A stretch of 64,000 nucleotides of DNA from Methylobacterium oryzae (GTDB lineage Bacteria; Pseudomonadota; Alphaproteobacteria; Rhizobiales; Beijerinckiaceae). The notes beneath the pieces were generated by a model. That model was not told the origin of the DNA. It did no database searches and saw only the letters and a program-made list of their open reading frames with translations. Shown here one piece after another: positions 25,652 through 34,491 of the stretch (positions are counted from its first letter, which is position 1; each line of letters begins with the position of its first letter). The position numbers were made by a program, and so were the translations under genes. The stretch is from the NCBI RefSeq assembly GCF_021398735.1, contig NZ_CP090349.1, positions 4,049,001 through 4,113,000 on the forward strand, read 5' to 3'.

Positions 25652-26821
25652 ATGGAGCGGCAGGCGACAGGGGCGGGACGGTGGGGCGGGCTCGCCCGAT
25701 TCCTCGTCCTCTACGCGGCGCTCTACGGCGCCTACGGGGTGCTGTCGCCGGTCCTGCCGGGCTTCCTCGCCGCGCGCGGCCTGACGCCCGGCGAGATCGG
25801 CCTCCTCCTCGCCGCCGCCGGTGCCCTGCGCCTCGCGGTCGGTCCCCTGGCCGGCGCCTTCGCCGACCGCCACCGGGCCGGCCGATCCGTCCTGGCGGCG
25901 AGCCTCGCGCTGGCCGGGCTCAGCGCCCTGGCGCACCTGCCCGGCGCCGGGCTGGCGCAGCTGATCGGGCCGGCGCTCCTCTACGCGGCGGGCACCGCGG
26001 CCCCGGCGCCCCTCGCCGACGCGCTGGCCCTGGCCGCCGCGCGCGGCGGCGCGGCGTTCCAGTACGGCTGGGTCCGCGGCGCGGGCTCGGCCGCGTTCAT
26101 CGTCGGCACCGCCGCGGCCGGCTGGCTGATCGGCCTCCACGGCCTCGCCGCCGCCCTCGTGGCGAGCGGCGGCCTGTTCCTGGCCGCCGGCGCGGCCGCC
26201 CTGGCCCTGCCCGCCGCTCCTCCGTGCGGCGCGGCCGAGGCCGGGGCGCGGTGGCGGGGCTTCGCCACCCTGGTGGCCCTGCCGCGCTTCCGCCGCACGG
26301 TGCTGGTCGCCGCCCTGGTGATCGGCGCGCACGCGATGCACGACGGCTTCGCCATGATCCTGTGGCGGTCCGCCGGGATCGCGGCGACCACCGCCGGCCT
26401 GCTCTGGTCGGTCTCGGTGGCCGCCGAGGTCCTGGTCTTCCTGCTGGTCGGACCGCCCCTGCTGGCGCGGATCGGCCCGGCGACCGGCGTCGCGGTTGCG
26501 GCCTGCGCGGGGGGCCTGCGCTGGGCGATGCTGGCATCCACGACCGCGCTTCCCTGGCTCGCCGCCGCCGAATCCCTGCACGGGCTGAGCTTCGCCCTCC
26601 TGCACCTCGCCTGCCTCAGCCTCATCGAGGCGTCGACGCCGGCCGATCTCCGGACGACCGCGCTGGCGCTCTACGGCACGCTGGGCCTCGGCCTGTCGGG
26701 CGTCGCCGCGACCCTCGCCTCCGGGGCGCTCTACGGGGCGCTCGGCGCTTCGGCCTTCTGGGCCATGGCGGCGCTGAGCCTAGCGGCCCTGCCGCTCGTG
26801 CCGGCGCTGCGGGATCGCTGA
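25652..26821 (+). CDS. MFS transporter (PPP/MFS_1-like)
   Basis: A 389-residue protein with about 12 hydrophobic helices rich in Ala, Gly and Leu. The first helices show FLVLYAALYGAYGVLSPVLPGFLAARGLTP and the MFS loop GPLAGAFADRHRAGRS; the sixth-seventh helix region has the short cytoplasmic loop typical of the fold. It resembles the MFS_1-like (HcaT/PPP) group of small-solute permeases. The substrate is unknown. The gene precedes priA by 65 bases in the same direction but shares no functional theme with it. Confidence 0.83.
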   Translation: MERQATGAGRWGGLARFLVLYAALYGAYGVLSPVLPGFLAARGLTPGEIGLLLAAAGALRLAVGPLAGAFADRHRAGRSVLAASLALAGLSALAHLPGAGLAQLIGPALLYAAGTAAPAPLADALALAAARGGAAFQYGWVRGAGSAAFIVGTAAAGWLIGLHGLAAALVASGGLFLAAGAAALALPAAPPCGAAEAGARWRGFATLVALPRFRRTVLVAALVIGAHAMHDGFAMILWRSAGIAATTAGLLWSVSVAAEVLVFLLVGPPLLARIGPATGVAVAACAGGLRWAMLASTTALPWLAAAESLHGLSFALLHLACLSLIEASTPADLRTTALALYGTLGLGLSGVAATLASGALYGALGASAFWAMAALSLAALPLVPALRDR

Positions 26822-26886
26822 AGCGGCGGGTTCTTTTCCCGCGCCTATGGTACGGACCCGGAACGGACCCGCCCGAAAAGCCCCGC

Positions 26887-29076
26887 ATGCCCGCCGTCGC
26901 CGAGATCCTGATCCCGCTCGCCCTCGATACGCCCTACAGCTACGTGGCGCCGGCCGGGCTCGACCTCGCCCCGGGCGACGTGGTGCAGGTGCCCCTCGGC
27001 CCGCGCGAGATCGTCGGGGTGGTCTGGGGCGTCGCCGAGACGCCCGGCGGCTCGAACCTGCGGCCCGTGACCGGCCGCCTCCCCTACCCGCCCCTGTCGG
27101 AGCCGCTGCGCAGCCTCGTCGACTGGATCGCCCGCTACACGCTGGCGCCGAAGGGCTCGGCGCTCGCCATGGTCCTGCGGCTGCCCGACGAGGCGGCCGC
27201 CGGCGAGACCGCCCGCGTCGCCGTGCGCCTCACCGACAAGCCCCCGTCCCGGCCGACCCCGGCCCGCACCAAGGTGCTCGCCGCGGCGGCCGACGGCGCC
27301 CTGCGCGGCAAGAGCGCGCTCGCCAAGGAGGCCGGCGTCTCGCTCTCGGTGGTCGACGGGCTGATCGACGACGGCGTCCTCGAGACCGTCGCGGTCGAGC
27401 CGGAGGCGGTCGCGCCGCGGCCCGACCCGGACTTCCCGCGGGCGCCGCTCTCGCCCGCGCAGGCCGAGGCGGTGGCGGCCCTCGTCGCCCCCTTCCCGTG
27501 GGACCGGCCGCAGCCGCGGGAATCCGACGATCTCCGCCCGGTCCTTCTGGAGGGCGTCACCGGCTCCGGCAAGACCGAGGTCTATTTCGAGGCGGTGGCC
27601 GCCTGCGTCCGGGCCGGGCGGCAGGCCCTGATCCTGATGCCCGAGATCGCCCTGACGGCGCAGTTCCTCGACCGGTTCGCCGCCCGGTTCGGGGTCCGGC
27701 CGGCGGCGTGGCATTCCGGGATCGGCGGCAAGCGGCGCGAGCGCCTGCGCGCCGCCGTAGCCGAGGGCGAGGCGCTCGTGGTGGTCGGCGCGCGCTCGGC
27801 CCTGTTCCTGCCCTTCGCGCGGCTCGGCCTGATCGTGGTCGATGAGGAGCACGAGACCGCCTACAAGCAGGAGGACGGCGTCCATTACCACGCCCGCGAC
27901 ATGGCGGTGGTGCGCGGGCGCCTCGAGGGCTGCCCGGTCGTCCTGACCTCGGCGACGCCCGCGATCGAGACCCGCGTCAACGCCGCGCGGGGGCGCTACC
28001 GGCACGTCCTGCTCCCCGAGCGCTTCGGCGGCCGGCGCCTGCCCGACATCGCCGCGATCGACATGCGCCTCGACCAGCCCGAGCGCGGCCGCTTCCTCAG
28101 CCCGCCGCTGGTCAACGCGGTGAAGGGCACCCTGGAGCGCGGCGAGCAGGCGCTGCTGTTCCTCAACCGCCGGGGCTACGCGCCGCTGACCCTCTGCCGC
28201 GCCTGCGGCCACCGCTACCAGTGCAAGAACTGCTCGACCTGGCTCGTGGAGCACCGGTTCCGCCGGGCGCTGGTCTGCCACCAGTGCGGCTACGCGGAGC
28301 GCCGGCCGGAGGCCTGCACCGAGTGCGGGACCTTCGACAATCTCACCGCCTGCGGGCCCGGCGTCGAGCGGATCGCCGAGGAGGCGGCCGAGATGTTCCC
28401 GGACCGGCGCATCGTCGTCCTGTCGAGCGACTTTCCCGGCGGCGCCGAGCGTCTGCGCCAGGAACTCGAGGCGGTGGCGGCCGGCGCGTGCGACGTCGTG
28501 ATCGGCACACAGCTCGTGGCCAAGGGCCACAACTTCCCGTTCCTGACGCTGGTCGGCGTGCTCGACGCCGATATCGGCCTGACCTCGGGCGACCCGCGGG
28601 CGGCGGAGCGCACCTTCCAGTTGCTCCAGCAGGTCACCGGGCGCGCCGGACGCGGCGAGAAGCCCGGGCGCGCCCTGGTCCAGACCTACCAGCCAGACCA
28701 CCCGGTGATCGCCGCCCTGCTGTCGGGCGACGCGGAGCGCTTCTACGCGGAGGAGATCCAGGCCCGCGAGGCGGCCGGCCTGCCGCCGTTCGGGCGGCTC
28801 GCGGCCCTGATCGTCTCGGCGAGCGAGCGCGAGGTCGCGGAGGCGCACGGGCAGGCGCTCGCCCGCGCCGCCGAGCCGCCGGAGGGCGTGATGGTCCTGG
28901 GCCCCGCCGAGGCGCCCCTCGCCCTGGTGCGCGGCCGCTACCGGTTCCGGCTGCTCGTGAAGACCGAGCGCAACGTCGATCTCCAGGCCTACCTGCGCGC
29001 CTGGATCGCCCGGGGACCGAAGGTGCGGGGCAACGTCCGGGTCGCCATCGATGTCGACCCGCAGAGCTTTTTGTAG
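26887..29076 (+). CDS. priA: Primosomal protein N' (PriA helicase)
   Basis: A 729-residue DNA helicase that reloads the replisome at stalled forks. An N-terminal 3'-DNA-binding domain (about 1-105) and winged helix lead to the helicase core with Walker A GVTGSGKT (223-230) and DEEH (319-322). The zinc cluster has eight Cys in pairs: CRACGHRYQCKNC and CHQCGYAERRPEACTEC. The QVTGRAGRG motif VI follows. The ATG at 26887 is the first that gives a full DNA-binding domain; an open frame further upstream overlaps the MFS gene. Confidence 0.95.
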   Translation: MPAVAEILIPLALDTPYSYVAPAGLDLAPGDVVQVPLGPREIVGVVWGVAETPGGSNLRPVTGRLPYPPLSEPLRSLVDWIARYTLAPKGSALAMVLRLPDEAAAGETARVAVRLTDKPPSRPTPARTKVLAAAADGALRGKSALAKEAGVSLSVVDGLIDDGVLETVAVEPEAVAPRPDPDFPRAPLSPAQAEAVAALVAPFPWDRPQPRESDDLRPVLLEGVTGSGKTEVYFEAVAACVRAGRQALILMPEIALTAQFLDRFAARFGVRPAAWHSGIGGKRRERLRAAVAEGEALVVVGARSALFLPFARLGLIVVDEEHETAYKQEDGVHYHARDMAVVRGRLEGCPVVLTSATPAIETRVNAARGRYRHVLLPERFGGRRLPDIAAIDMRLDQPERGRFLSPPLVNAVKGTLERGEQALLFLNRRGYAPLTLCRACGHRYQCKNCSTWLVEHRFRRALVCHQCGYAERRPEACTECGTFDNLTACGPGVERIAEEAAEMFPDRRIVVLSSDFPGGAERLRQELEAVAAGACDVVIGTQLVAKGHNFPFLTLVGVLDADIGLTSGDPRAAERTFQLLQQVTGRAGRGEKPGRALVQTYQPDHPVIAALLSGDAERFYAEEIQAREAAGLPPFGRLAALIVSASEREVAEAHGQALARAAEPPEGVMVLGPAEAPLALVRGRYRFRLLVKTERNVDLQAYLRAWIARGPKVRGNVRVAIDVDPQSFL

Positions 29077-29147
29077 GAGACTTCGCGGGCCTCCCGGTCT
29101 CGTGAACGCCGGTTCGCCGTCGGGAGGCACGTCAGAGCGAGGGTCCG

Positions 29148-29184
29148 GAGCCATACCGGTTCGTCCCGCGATCGGGTATGGCTC
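29148..29184. repeat. Inverted repeat after priA
   Basis: Perfect 10-base arms GAGCCATACC (29148-29157) and GGTATGGCTC (29175-29184) with a 17-base loop lie in the gap after priA. It could be a transcription terminator stem without a T-run, or an operator for the next gene, whose start is 70 bases away. Confidence 0.5.
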
Positions 29185-29253
29185 AGGTCACGGGCGGCGG
29201 ACCCTGGTCGGAGACCGGCTACGGGACGCATGCGGTTCCCGGAGGAGCGATCA

Positions 29254-29616
29254 GTGCTGACCTACACCAAGACGCCGGATTCGAATGTCGCCGAGATCGT
29301 GGTCGACGGGAAGATCACCGACGAGGAGATGAACGCGGCGATGACCGCGATGAAGGCCGACCTCGACAAGGGCGGCAAGATCAAGCTGCTCGAGGATATC
29401 CGCGCCTTCGAGGGCATGGAGCCCGCGGCCTTCTTCAAGGACCCGCGCTTCGGCATCTCGATGATGAAGAGCATCAGCCACGTCGCCCTGGTGACGGACG
29501 CGCCCTGGCTGAAGGCGCTGGCCGAGACCTTCAACTTCGTGTCGCCGACCCAGATCAAGGTGTTCGAGCGCGCCCGCATCGACGAGGCGCGGAGCTGGCT
29601 CGCCGCGGCCGCCTGA
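29254..29616 (+). CDS. SpoIIAA-like STAS-fold protein
   Basis: A 120-residue cytosolic protein. The pattern VAEIVVDGKITDEEMNAAMTAM, then KIKLLEDIRAFEGMEPAAFFKD and SHVALVTDAPWLKALAETF is that of the SpoIIAA-like family (lipid/solute-binding STAS relatives of unknown function). There is no phosphorylatable anti-sigma Ser context and no kinase nearby, so an anti-sigma-antagonist role is unlikely. GTG 29254 with GGAGGAG upstream is a better start than ATG 29230. Confidence 0.78.
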   Translation: MLTYTKTPDSNVAEIVVDGKITDEEMNAAMTAMKADLDKGGKIKLLEDIRAFEGMEPAAFFKDPRFGISMMKSISHVALVTDAPWLKALAETFNFVSPTQIKVFERARIDEARSWLAAAA

Positions 29617-29622
29617 GCGACC

Positions 29623-30012
29623 TCAGTCGGCCTGCGCGGTGCGGGTGTCGCTGCGCCGCGCGGTCCAGTGGCCCGAGCACAGGGACGAGACCTTCCAGGT
29701 GCCGGCGCCGCTGCCGGCCTGGAGTCGGCCGGTGCCGGTGCCGCTCGCCGTCCCGTTGCTGACCGTGATGCCGACGCTGCCGTCGGGCCGCACGTGGCCG
29801 TTGACCTGCGCCCCGGCGCTGCCGGAAATGAGCTGCACCTGCCCCTCGCGGATCGCGAGCGCGTAGGTGTAGCGGGCGCTGCACAGGCCGCTCTCCGTCA
29901 CCAGCTCCACCGACCACCGCCCGTTATGCGCGCTCGGCCCCGCGCTGGCGGGCAGGCACGTCGGGAGGAGAAGGCCGGCGGCGAGGGCCGCGACCGCGGT
30001 CAGCTTGGTCAT
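29623..30012 (-). CDS. Exported hypothetical protein, 129 residues
   Basis: The ATG at 30012 gives a normal signal peptide (MTKLTAVAALAAGLLLPTCLPASAGP). The mature part is a small beta-rich domain with four Cys or fewer (SGLCSARYTYALAI, SSLCSGHWTARR), rich in Gly/Ser/Thr: NGTASGTGTGRLQAGSGAGTW. It looks like a periplasmic or surface protein with one disulfide. I do not recognise a family and there is no informative neighbour; it converges on the SpoIIAA-like gene. Confidence 0.6.
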   Translation of the reverse strand: MTKLTAVAALAAGLLLPTCLPASAGPSAHNGRWSVELVTESGLCSARYTYALAIREGQVQLISGSAGAQVNGHVRPDGSVGITVSNGTASGTGTGRLQAGSGAGTWKVSSLCSGHWTARRSDTRTAQAD

Positions 30013-30191
30013 GCGATGCAATCTTTCAGCGAAGCGGACACCGCCGGAAGCGGCGTGCACGGTCAAAATCATCGATCGAGGATGACTCGACGCTGAACGA
30101 TGGAAGCGGCAAGAGTATGGCTGCCTCCCGCTTGTTCAAGATAGATTACGGCCGACAGTCCCCCGGCCAATAGTCAAGCTCGTTGCGGACG
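30013..30191. other. Gap with lower GC than its surroundings
   Basis: About 180 bases before the doubtful small frame at 30192. The DNA around 30060-30180 is clearly less GC-rich than the flanks, which may mark promoters for the divergent exported gene. No hairpin, operator or gene was recognised. Confidence 0.4.
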
Positions 30192-30476
30192 ATGCTGTGG
30201 ACTGATCTGCCGACCGGAGCGTCCAAGTCTCCGCTCATCACGGAGGAGACGGAGGCGGCCAAGGTCCTGCTCGCGCATGTCGAGGATCGCCGGGCCCGCG
30301 GGAAAGCGCCCGCGAGACCGCGGCCGAACCTGCCCGCGCGGGAGAGCCTCGGGCGCCTCGGGGCGGGCCGGCGATTGAGCAACCGGCCTCGATCGGGCCG
30401 GGCGGGATCCATGATCGGATCCGTCGGCGGGCGCGGGCAGCCGACCAGCGCGCCGCGCCGCCCTCTCGGGTTGTGA
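30192..30476 (+). CDS. Doubtful small basic protein
   Basis: A frame of 94 residues from ATG 30192 (or TTG 30183). The first part (TDLPTGASKSPLITEETEAAKVLLAHVEDR) looks protein-like, the rest is Arg/Pro/Gly-rich. There is no clear ribosome site and no recognised family. It may be non-coding; it is listed because it is the only candidate in a 500-base gap. Confidence 0.25.
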   Translation: MLWTDLPTGASKSPLITEETEAAKVLLAHVEDRRARGKAPARPRPNLPARESLGRLGAGRRLSNRPRSGRAGSMIGSVGGRGQPTSAPRRPLGL

Positions 30477-30512
30477 CGGGCCGCGCGGGACGGCCGGAGC
30501 GACTCGCGGTGC

Positions 30513-30719
30513 TCAGTCGGTGAGCGGCCGGGCTTCCTCGGGCAGCATGATCGGGATCCCGTCGCGGATCGGGTAGGCGAGCTTCGCCGAGCGGCTGATC
30601 AGCTCCTGCCGGGCCGAATCGTATTCCAGGGTGCCCTTGGTCAGCGGGCAGACCAGGATCTCCAGGAGCTTCGGGTCGACGCGGGTCGCCTCGACGGGGG
30701 CGGTGAGATCGTTGGACAT
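30513..30719 (-). CDS. Trm112-family zinc-ribbon-like small protein
   Basis: A 68-residue protein: [20 protein letters not shown], then [18 protein letters not shown], the full Trm112/UPF0434 pattern. In eukaryotes Trm112 activates methyltransferases; the bacterial short form is uncharacterised. Only one Cys remains of the usual zinc set, so metal binding is doubtful. It is 12 bases downstream of the Lon-N protein gene and probably in one operon with it and the thioredoxin. Confidence 0.9.
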   Translation of the reverse strand: MSNDLTAPVEATRVDPKLLEILVCPLTKGTLEYDSARQELISRSAKLAYPIRDGIPIMLPEEARPLTD

Positions 30720-30731
30720 CGGTGGGGCAAC

Positions 30732-31397
30732 CTATTGCATCGGCGACTCGGGACCCGAGCCGCGAACCAGTTCCATCTGCGTGACCGCGATCAGGATCTC
30801 GGCCCGGGTCTTCAGGTCGGGAGCCTCCAGCATCGCCTGCTTCTCGCGCACGCCGAACGGGCTCATCATGCACAGGGCGTTGACCAGCGCCTCGTCGGGC
30901 GCCTCGTCGATCCCGGCCCAGTCCACCTTGAGGTCGTTCGACTCCACGAAATCGCGCAGCGCCTTGAGGACGCCCTCGCGGTCGACCTGCTCCTCGCCCG
31001 CCCGCGGCTCGAAGTCCACCGCGAACTCGTCGTAGGAGACGTGGCAGCGGCGATAGGGGCCGATCGAGGCCAGCTCGCTCTCGACCCGGAACCGGGTGAC
31101 GCCGGTGAGCGAGATCAGGTACCGGCCGTCGCCGGTCTCGGCGTACTGGGTGACGCGGCCCGCGCAGCCGACGCGGTAGAGCTTCGGATTCGATCCGCCC
31201 GACCCTTCCGGGTCGGGCTGGATCATCCCGATGATCCGGTCCGTCCGCATGGCATCGTCGACCATCGCTAGATAGCGCGGCTCGAAGATGTTGAGCGGCA
31301 TCTGTCCCCGCGGCAGCAGCAGCGCGCCGGACAGCGGGAAGACCGGGATCACGGCCGGGCAATCCGCGGGGCCCTTGTAGCTCGCATGGGTGCTCAT
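30732..31397 (-). CDS. Lon N-terminal (LAN) domain protein
   Basis: A 221-residue protein made of the substrate-binding N domain of Lon protease without ATPase or protease. VIPVFPLSGALLLPRGQMPLNIFEPRYLAMVDDAM is the family hallmark, followed by GCAGRVTQYAETGDGRYLISLTGVTRF and a helical C-terminal part. Stand-alone proteins of this type sit beside Trm112-like and thioredoxin genes in many alphaproteobacteria, as here. A role in protein quality control is inferred. The ATG at 31397 is standard. Confidence 0.88.
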   Translation of the reverse strand: MSTHASYKGPADCPAVIPVFPLSGALLLPRGQMPLNIFEPRYLAMVDDAMRTDRIIGMIQPDPEGSGGSNPKLYRVGCAGRVTQYAETGDGRYLISLTGVTRFRVESELASIGPYRRCHVSYDEFAVDFEPRAGEEQVDREGVLKALRDFVESNDLKVDWAGIDEAPDEALVNALCMMSPFGVREKQAMLEAPDLKTRAEILIAVTQMELVRGSGPESPMQ

Positions 31398-31446
31398 GGC
31401 GCCTCCCAGAGGGGCCGATCGGTGGGCCGGCGCGCGAGCCGGTGCC

Positions 31447-32361
31447 TCACGAGAACAGAAGTGCCGAGAGCTTGCGCCGGCCGCGGATCGTGTCGGGGTC
31501 CATCACGCCCCAGGCCTCGAAGAATTGCAGCAGCTGCTTGCGCGCACCGTCCTCGTTCCAGTCCTTGTCGCGCTTGCGCAGCTCGATCAGGTGATCGACC
31601 GCCTGGCCGCGCTCGCCCCGGGCGGCGAGCCCGAGCGCGAGGTCGAACCGCGCCTGATGGGCGTCCGGGTTGGCCTCGACCTCGCGCTGCAGGCCCGCGA
31701 GGTCGCCCAGCGACGCCGCCTGCTCGGCGAGTTCCAGGGCGGCGCGGATGCCGACGAGCGCCGGGTCGCCGGCCTTCGCCTCCGGAACCATCGCCAGCAC
31801 GCGCTTGGCGTTCTCGATCTCGCCCGCGTCGAGCTGCATCTTGGCGAGGCCGGCCAGAGCGGTGACGTTGTCGGGCTGCTGCTCCAGCACGGCCGCGTAG
31901 ATCTCGGCGGCGCCGGCGAGGTCGCCTTCCTGGATCAGGGCCGCCGCGTCGGCGAGGGCCGCCTCCAGCGGGTCCTGCTGCGGACCGGCCACGCGCGCGA
32001 TCAGCTCCTTGATCTGGCTCTCCGGGACCGCGCCCATGAAGCCGTCGACCGGCTGACCCTTTTGGAAGACGATGACCGCCGGGATCGACTGGATGCCGAG
32101 CTGACCGGCGATCGAGGGATGCTCGTCGATGTTCATCTTCGCCAGGACGACCGCGCCCGCGGCTTCCCGGACGACCTTCTCCAAGACCGGCGTGAGCTGC
32201 TTGCAGGGCCCGCACCAGGGTGCCCAGAAATCGACCAGGACCGGCCGGTTCATCGACTCGGCGATGACATCCTGACGGAAGCTCGCGGTGGTCGTGTCCT
32301 TGATGAGGGAGCCGGTGTCGCCGGCCGGGGTACCGCCCGCGGCGAGGGTGTCGTTGAGCAT
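31447..32361 (-). CDS. Thioredoxin-fold co-chaperone, CnoX (YbbN)-like
   Basis: A 304-residue cytosolic protein. A thioredoxin domain (about residues 20-130) with active site WCGPC (Cys50, Cys53) is followed by TPR-like helices (about 135-300) with AAEIYAAVLEQQPDNVTALAGLAKMQLDAG. That domain order defines YbbN/CnoX, which guards substrates from over-oxidation and passes them to GroEL. Unlike E. coli CnoX (SQHC) the site is a full CGPC pair, so redox activity is expected, as in alphaproteobacterial members. It lies upstream of the Lon-N and Trm112-like genes in the same direction. Confidence 0.9.
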   Translation of the reverse strand: MLNDTLAAGGTPAGDTGSLIKDTTTASFRQDVIAESMNRPVLVDFWAPWCGPCKQLTPVLEKVVREAAGAVVLAKMNIDEHPSIAGQLGIQSIPAVIVFQKGQPVDGFMGAVPESQIKELIARVAGPQQDPLEAALADAAALIQEGDLAGAAEIYAAVLEQQPDNVTALAGLAKMQLDAGEIENAKRVLAMVPEAKAGDPALVGIRAALELAEQAASLGDLAGLQREVEANPDAHQARFDLALGLAARGERGQAVDHLIELRKRDKDWNEDGARKQLLQFFEAWGVMDPDTIRGRRKLSALLFS

Positions 32362-32443
32362 CGGTCTGGCTTCGGAACCTTTTTCGTGGAGCGCCTTAAA
32401 TGGGGCTTCCGCCCCGGTCTGACCAGCCCGGAGGGACGGATCC

Positions 32444-32911
32444 TCAGCGCGGCGGCGCGGCGGCCGGCGCGCCCGCCGCCGCCTTGGCGGCGGTCACGAA
32501 CGTGCCGGCGAAGGGACGCCCGTCGGCGGTGCTGGCCTCGCAGGTGATCGCGGTGCGCCCGGCTTCCGGGGTCGAGAAGCGGCAGGCGCCGATCGCGAGG
32601 ATCGGGGCGCCGTCCTTGCCCGTGGTGACGACGTTGATCGGCTGCAGCGGATCGGTCTCCTCGGTGGCCTCCTGCTGGGCGCCGTTGCCGCTGAAGCTGA
32701 GGGTCTGGCCGTCGGAGGTCGTGAAGTCGAAGCTCGTGCGGTTCCGGCTCACCGCGTTCGTCAGGACGTTGCTGCAGGCCGCGCTCAGGTCCTGCGTGCC
32801 GATGACGAGCTTCTCGCAGGTCCCTTCCAGCCGCAACGCCGCCTGGGCGCGGGCCGCGGAGGGCAGACTGACGAGGGCGCAGAGCAGCGCGAGGCGCAGG
32901 CTGTTGGTCAT
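32444..32911 (-). CDS. Exported hypothetical protein, 155 residues
   Basis: The signal peptide ends at ARAQAA (about residue 23). The mature part contains three or more Cys (GTCEKLVIG, SAACSNVL, GACRFSTPEAGRTAITCEAS) that could form disulfides, and an Ala/Pro tail. It is probably periplasmic. I do not recognise a family. It is in the same direction as, and 82 bases upstream of, the CnoX-like gene. Confidence 0.65.
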   Translation of the reverse strand: MTNSLRLALLCALVSLPSAARAQAALRLEGTCEKLVIGTQDLSAACSNVLTNAVSRNRTSFDFTTSDGQTLSFSGNGAQQEATEETDPLQPINVVTTGKDGAPILAIGACRFSTPEAGRTAITCEASTADGRPFAGTFVTAAKAAAGAPAAAPPR

Positions 32912-33075
32912 GGCGTGTCGGGCATCCTCCGGTTGAGAGCCGAACTAGGCGCGCCGCGCACGCCGTCGAGGGGCACGGCCCCCGGACCGGCGCGACGGGA
33001 GGTGTGTCGCGGACGCGCCGAACGCCCTCAACCCAGCCGCACGGGCGCGGAAGGGACGCCGGGCGGGGCGGCCCG

Positions 33076-34053
33076 CTAGCCCGCGAACCGCAGGGCCCGG
33101 TCGTTCGGCGCGGCGAGGTCGAGGTCCGGCCCGAGGGGCACGATCCCCGTCGGATTGATGGTCGGATGGCTCTCGTAATAGTGCCGCTTGATGTGGGTGA
33201 GGTTCACGGTCGGCGCGACGCCCGGCAGCGCGTAGAGGTCGCGGAGGTAGTTCGACAGGTTCGCGTAGTCGGCGATCCGGCGCCTGTTGCACTTGAAGTG
33301 CCCGACATAGACCGCGTCGAACCGCACCAGCGTCGTGAACAGCCGGATGTCGGCCTCGGTCAGCCGGTCCCCGCAGAGGTAGCGGCTCCGGTCGAGGCGC
33401 GCCTCGAGCGCGTCGAGTTCCGCGAACAGGGCCTCGAAGGCCTGGGCGTAGGCCTCCTGCGTGGTCGCGAAGCCCGCCTTGTAGACGCCGTTGTTCACGC
33501 GGTCGTAGACGCGGCCGTTCACGGCGTCGATCTCGGCGCGCAGGTCCGGGGGATAGAGGTCGGGGCCGGTGCCCCCGAAGGCGTCGTTCAGCATCCGCAG
33601 GATCTCGGCGGATTCGTTCGACACGATGGTGGCGCGCTCCCGGTCCCAGAGGGTCGGCACGGTGACCCGGCCGCTGTAGGACGGGTCCGCCGCCAGGTAG
33701 ACCTCGTAGAGGCGCCGGGCGCCGTGGATCGGGTCCGGCGTCGCGCCCGGCGTGTCGCCGAAGACCCAGCCCTCGGCGCCCATGTGCGGGTCGACCACCG
33801 AGACGGAGATCGCGTCCTCCAGCCCCTTGAGCGTCCGGCCGATGAGCGTGCGGTGCGCCCACGGACAGGCCAGGGACACGTAGAGATGGTAGCGCCCCGG
33901 CTCGCCGCGGAAGCCGCCCGCGCCGGAGGGGCCTGCCGACCCGTCGGCGGTGACCCAGTTGCGGAAGGCCGAGGCCTTGCGCTCGAAGCGGCCGCCCGTC
34001 GCGGCGGTGTCGTACCACTGGTCGCGCCAGATGCCGTCTACGAGGAGGCCCAT
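33076..34053 (-). CDS. Glutathionyl-hydroquinone reductase (Xi-class GST, YqjG/ECM4-like)
   Basis: A 325-residue enzyme. The thioredoxin-like N-terminal half carries the catalytic Cys in SLACPWAHRT (about residue 61) and the long insert typical of Xi-class enzymes; the C-terminal helical domain has RFDAVYVGHFKCNRRRI and NPTGIVPLGP. Such proteins remove glutathione from glutathionyl-hydroquinones. The first residues GLLVDGIWRDQWYDT are also a family mark. The ATG at 34053 starts exactly there. Expected in the cytosol, with GSH as partner. Confidence 0.92.
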   Translation of the reverse strand: MGLLVDGIWRDQWYDTAATGGRFERKASAFRNWVTADGSAGPSGAGGFRGEPGRYHLYVSLACPWAHRTLIGRTLKGLEDAISVSVVDPHMGAEGWVFGDTPGATPDPIHGARRLYEVYLAADPSYSGRVTVPTLWDRERATIVSNESAEILRMLNDAFGGTGPDLYPPDLRAEIDAVNGRVYDRVNNGVYKAGFATTQEAYAQAFEALFAELDALEARLDRSRYLCGDRLTEADIRLFTTLVRFDAVYVGHFKCNRRRIADYANLSNYLRDLYALPGVAPTVNLTHIKRHYYESHPTINPTGIVPLGPDLDLAAPNDRALRFAG

Positions 34054-34266
34054 CGTCGTCTCCGCCTGTCCGAGAGGTCCGACCGAGATGGGCCTCGCGC
34101 GGTCGGTGTGAAGGGACGCGTCCGCCCGCGAACGCCACGCAAGGCAGGCCTGCGCCCGCCTGTCTGTTGCGGTGCAGCAAAGTCCGCCATGTCTCGCGGC
34201 ACCCACCCGTCGCCGTGCGCGTGCCGCAGCTGCCCGACCCGGTGGGGGATCGATGGAGGTGAAGTG

Positions 34267-34491
34267 ATGTCGTTCGCGCTGGTGCCCGTCGCCGAGGCGG
34301 CCCTGTTCACGTTCGGGTGCCTGGTGATCCACGCCCTGCGGCGCCACGCCGACGTGGTCACCGCGACGCTCGCGTGCCTCGCGACGCTCCTCGTCCTGAT
34401 GATCGGCATCGCCTACGCGCCGGAATCCTTCGCGAAGTATCAGGCGGCGAGCGTCGCCGACTTCGCCCGCCTGGATCAGGCCATCTACTGA
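34267..34491 (+). CDS. Small two-helix membrane protein, 74 residues
   Basis: An ATG at 34267 follows an ideal GGAGGTGAAG ribosome site. Two hydrophobic stretches (LVPVAEAALFTFGCLVIHAL and VVTATLACLATLLVLMIGIAY) would span the membrane; the tail is polar (QAASVADFARLDQAIY). There is no recognised family. Its stop overlaps the convergent AlgJ-like gene by 7 bases. Probably real because of the ribosome site and codon use. Confidence 0.7.
   Translation: MSFALVPVAEAALFTFGCLVIHALRRHADVVTATLACLATLLVLMIGIAYAPESFAKYQAASVADFARLDQAIY

Noticed and set aside
29254..29616. Anti-sigma factor antagonist reading of the SpoIIAA-like protein
   Set aside because: The phosphorylatable Ser motif and a neighbouring kinase are missing; the pattern fits the SpoIIAA-like family of unknown role.
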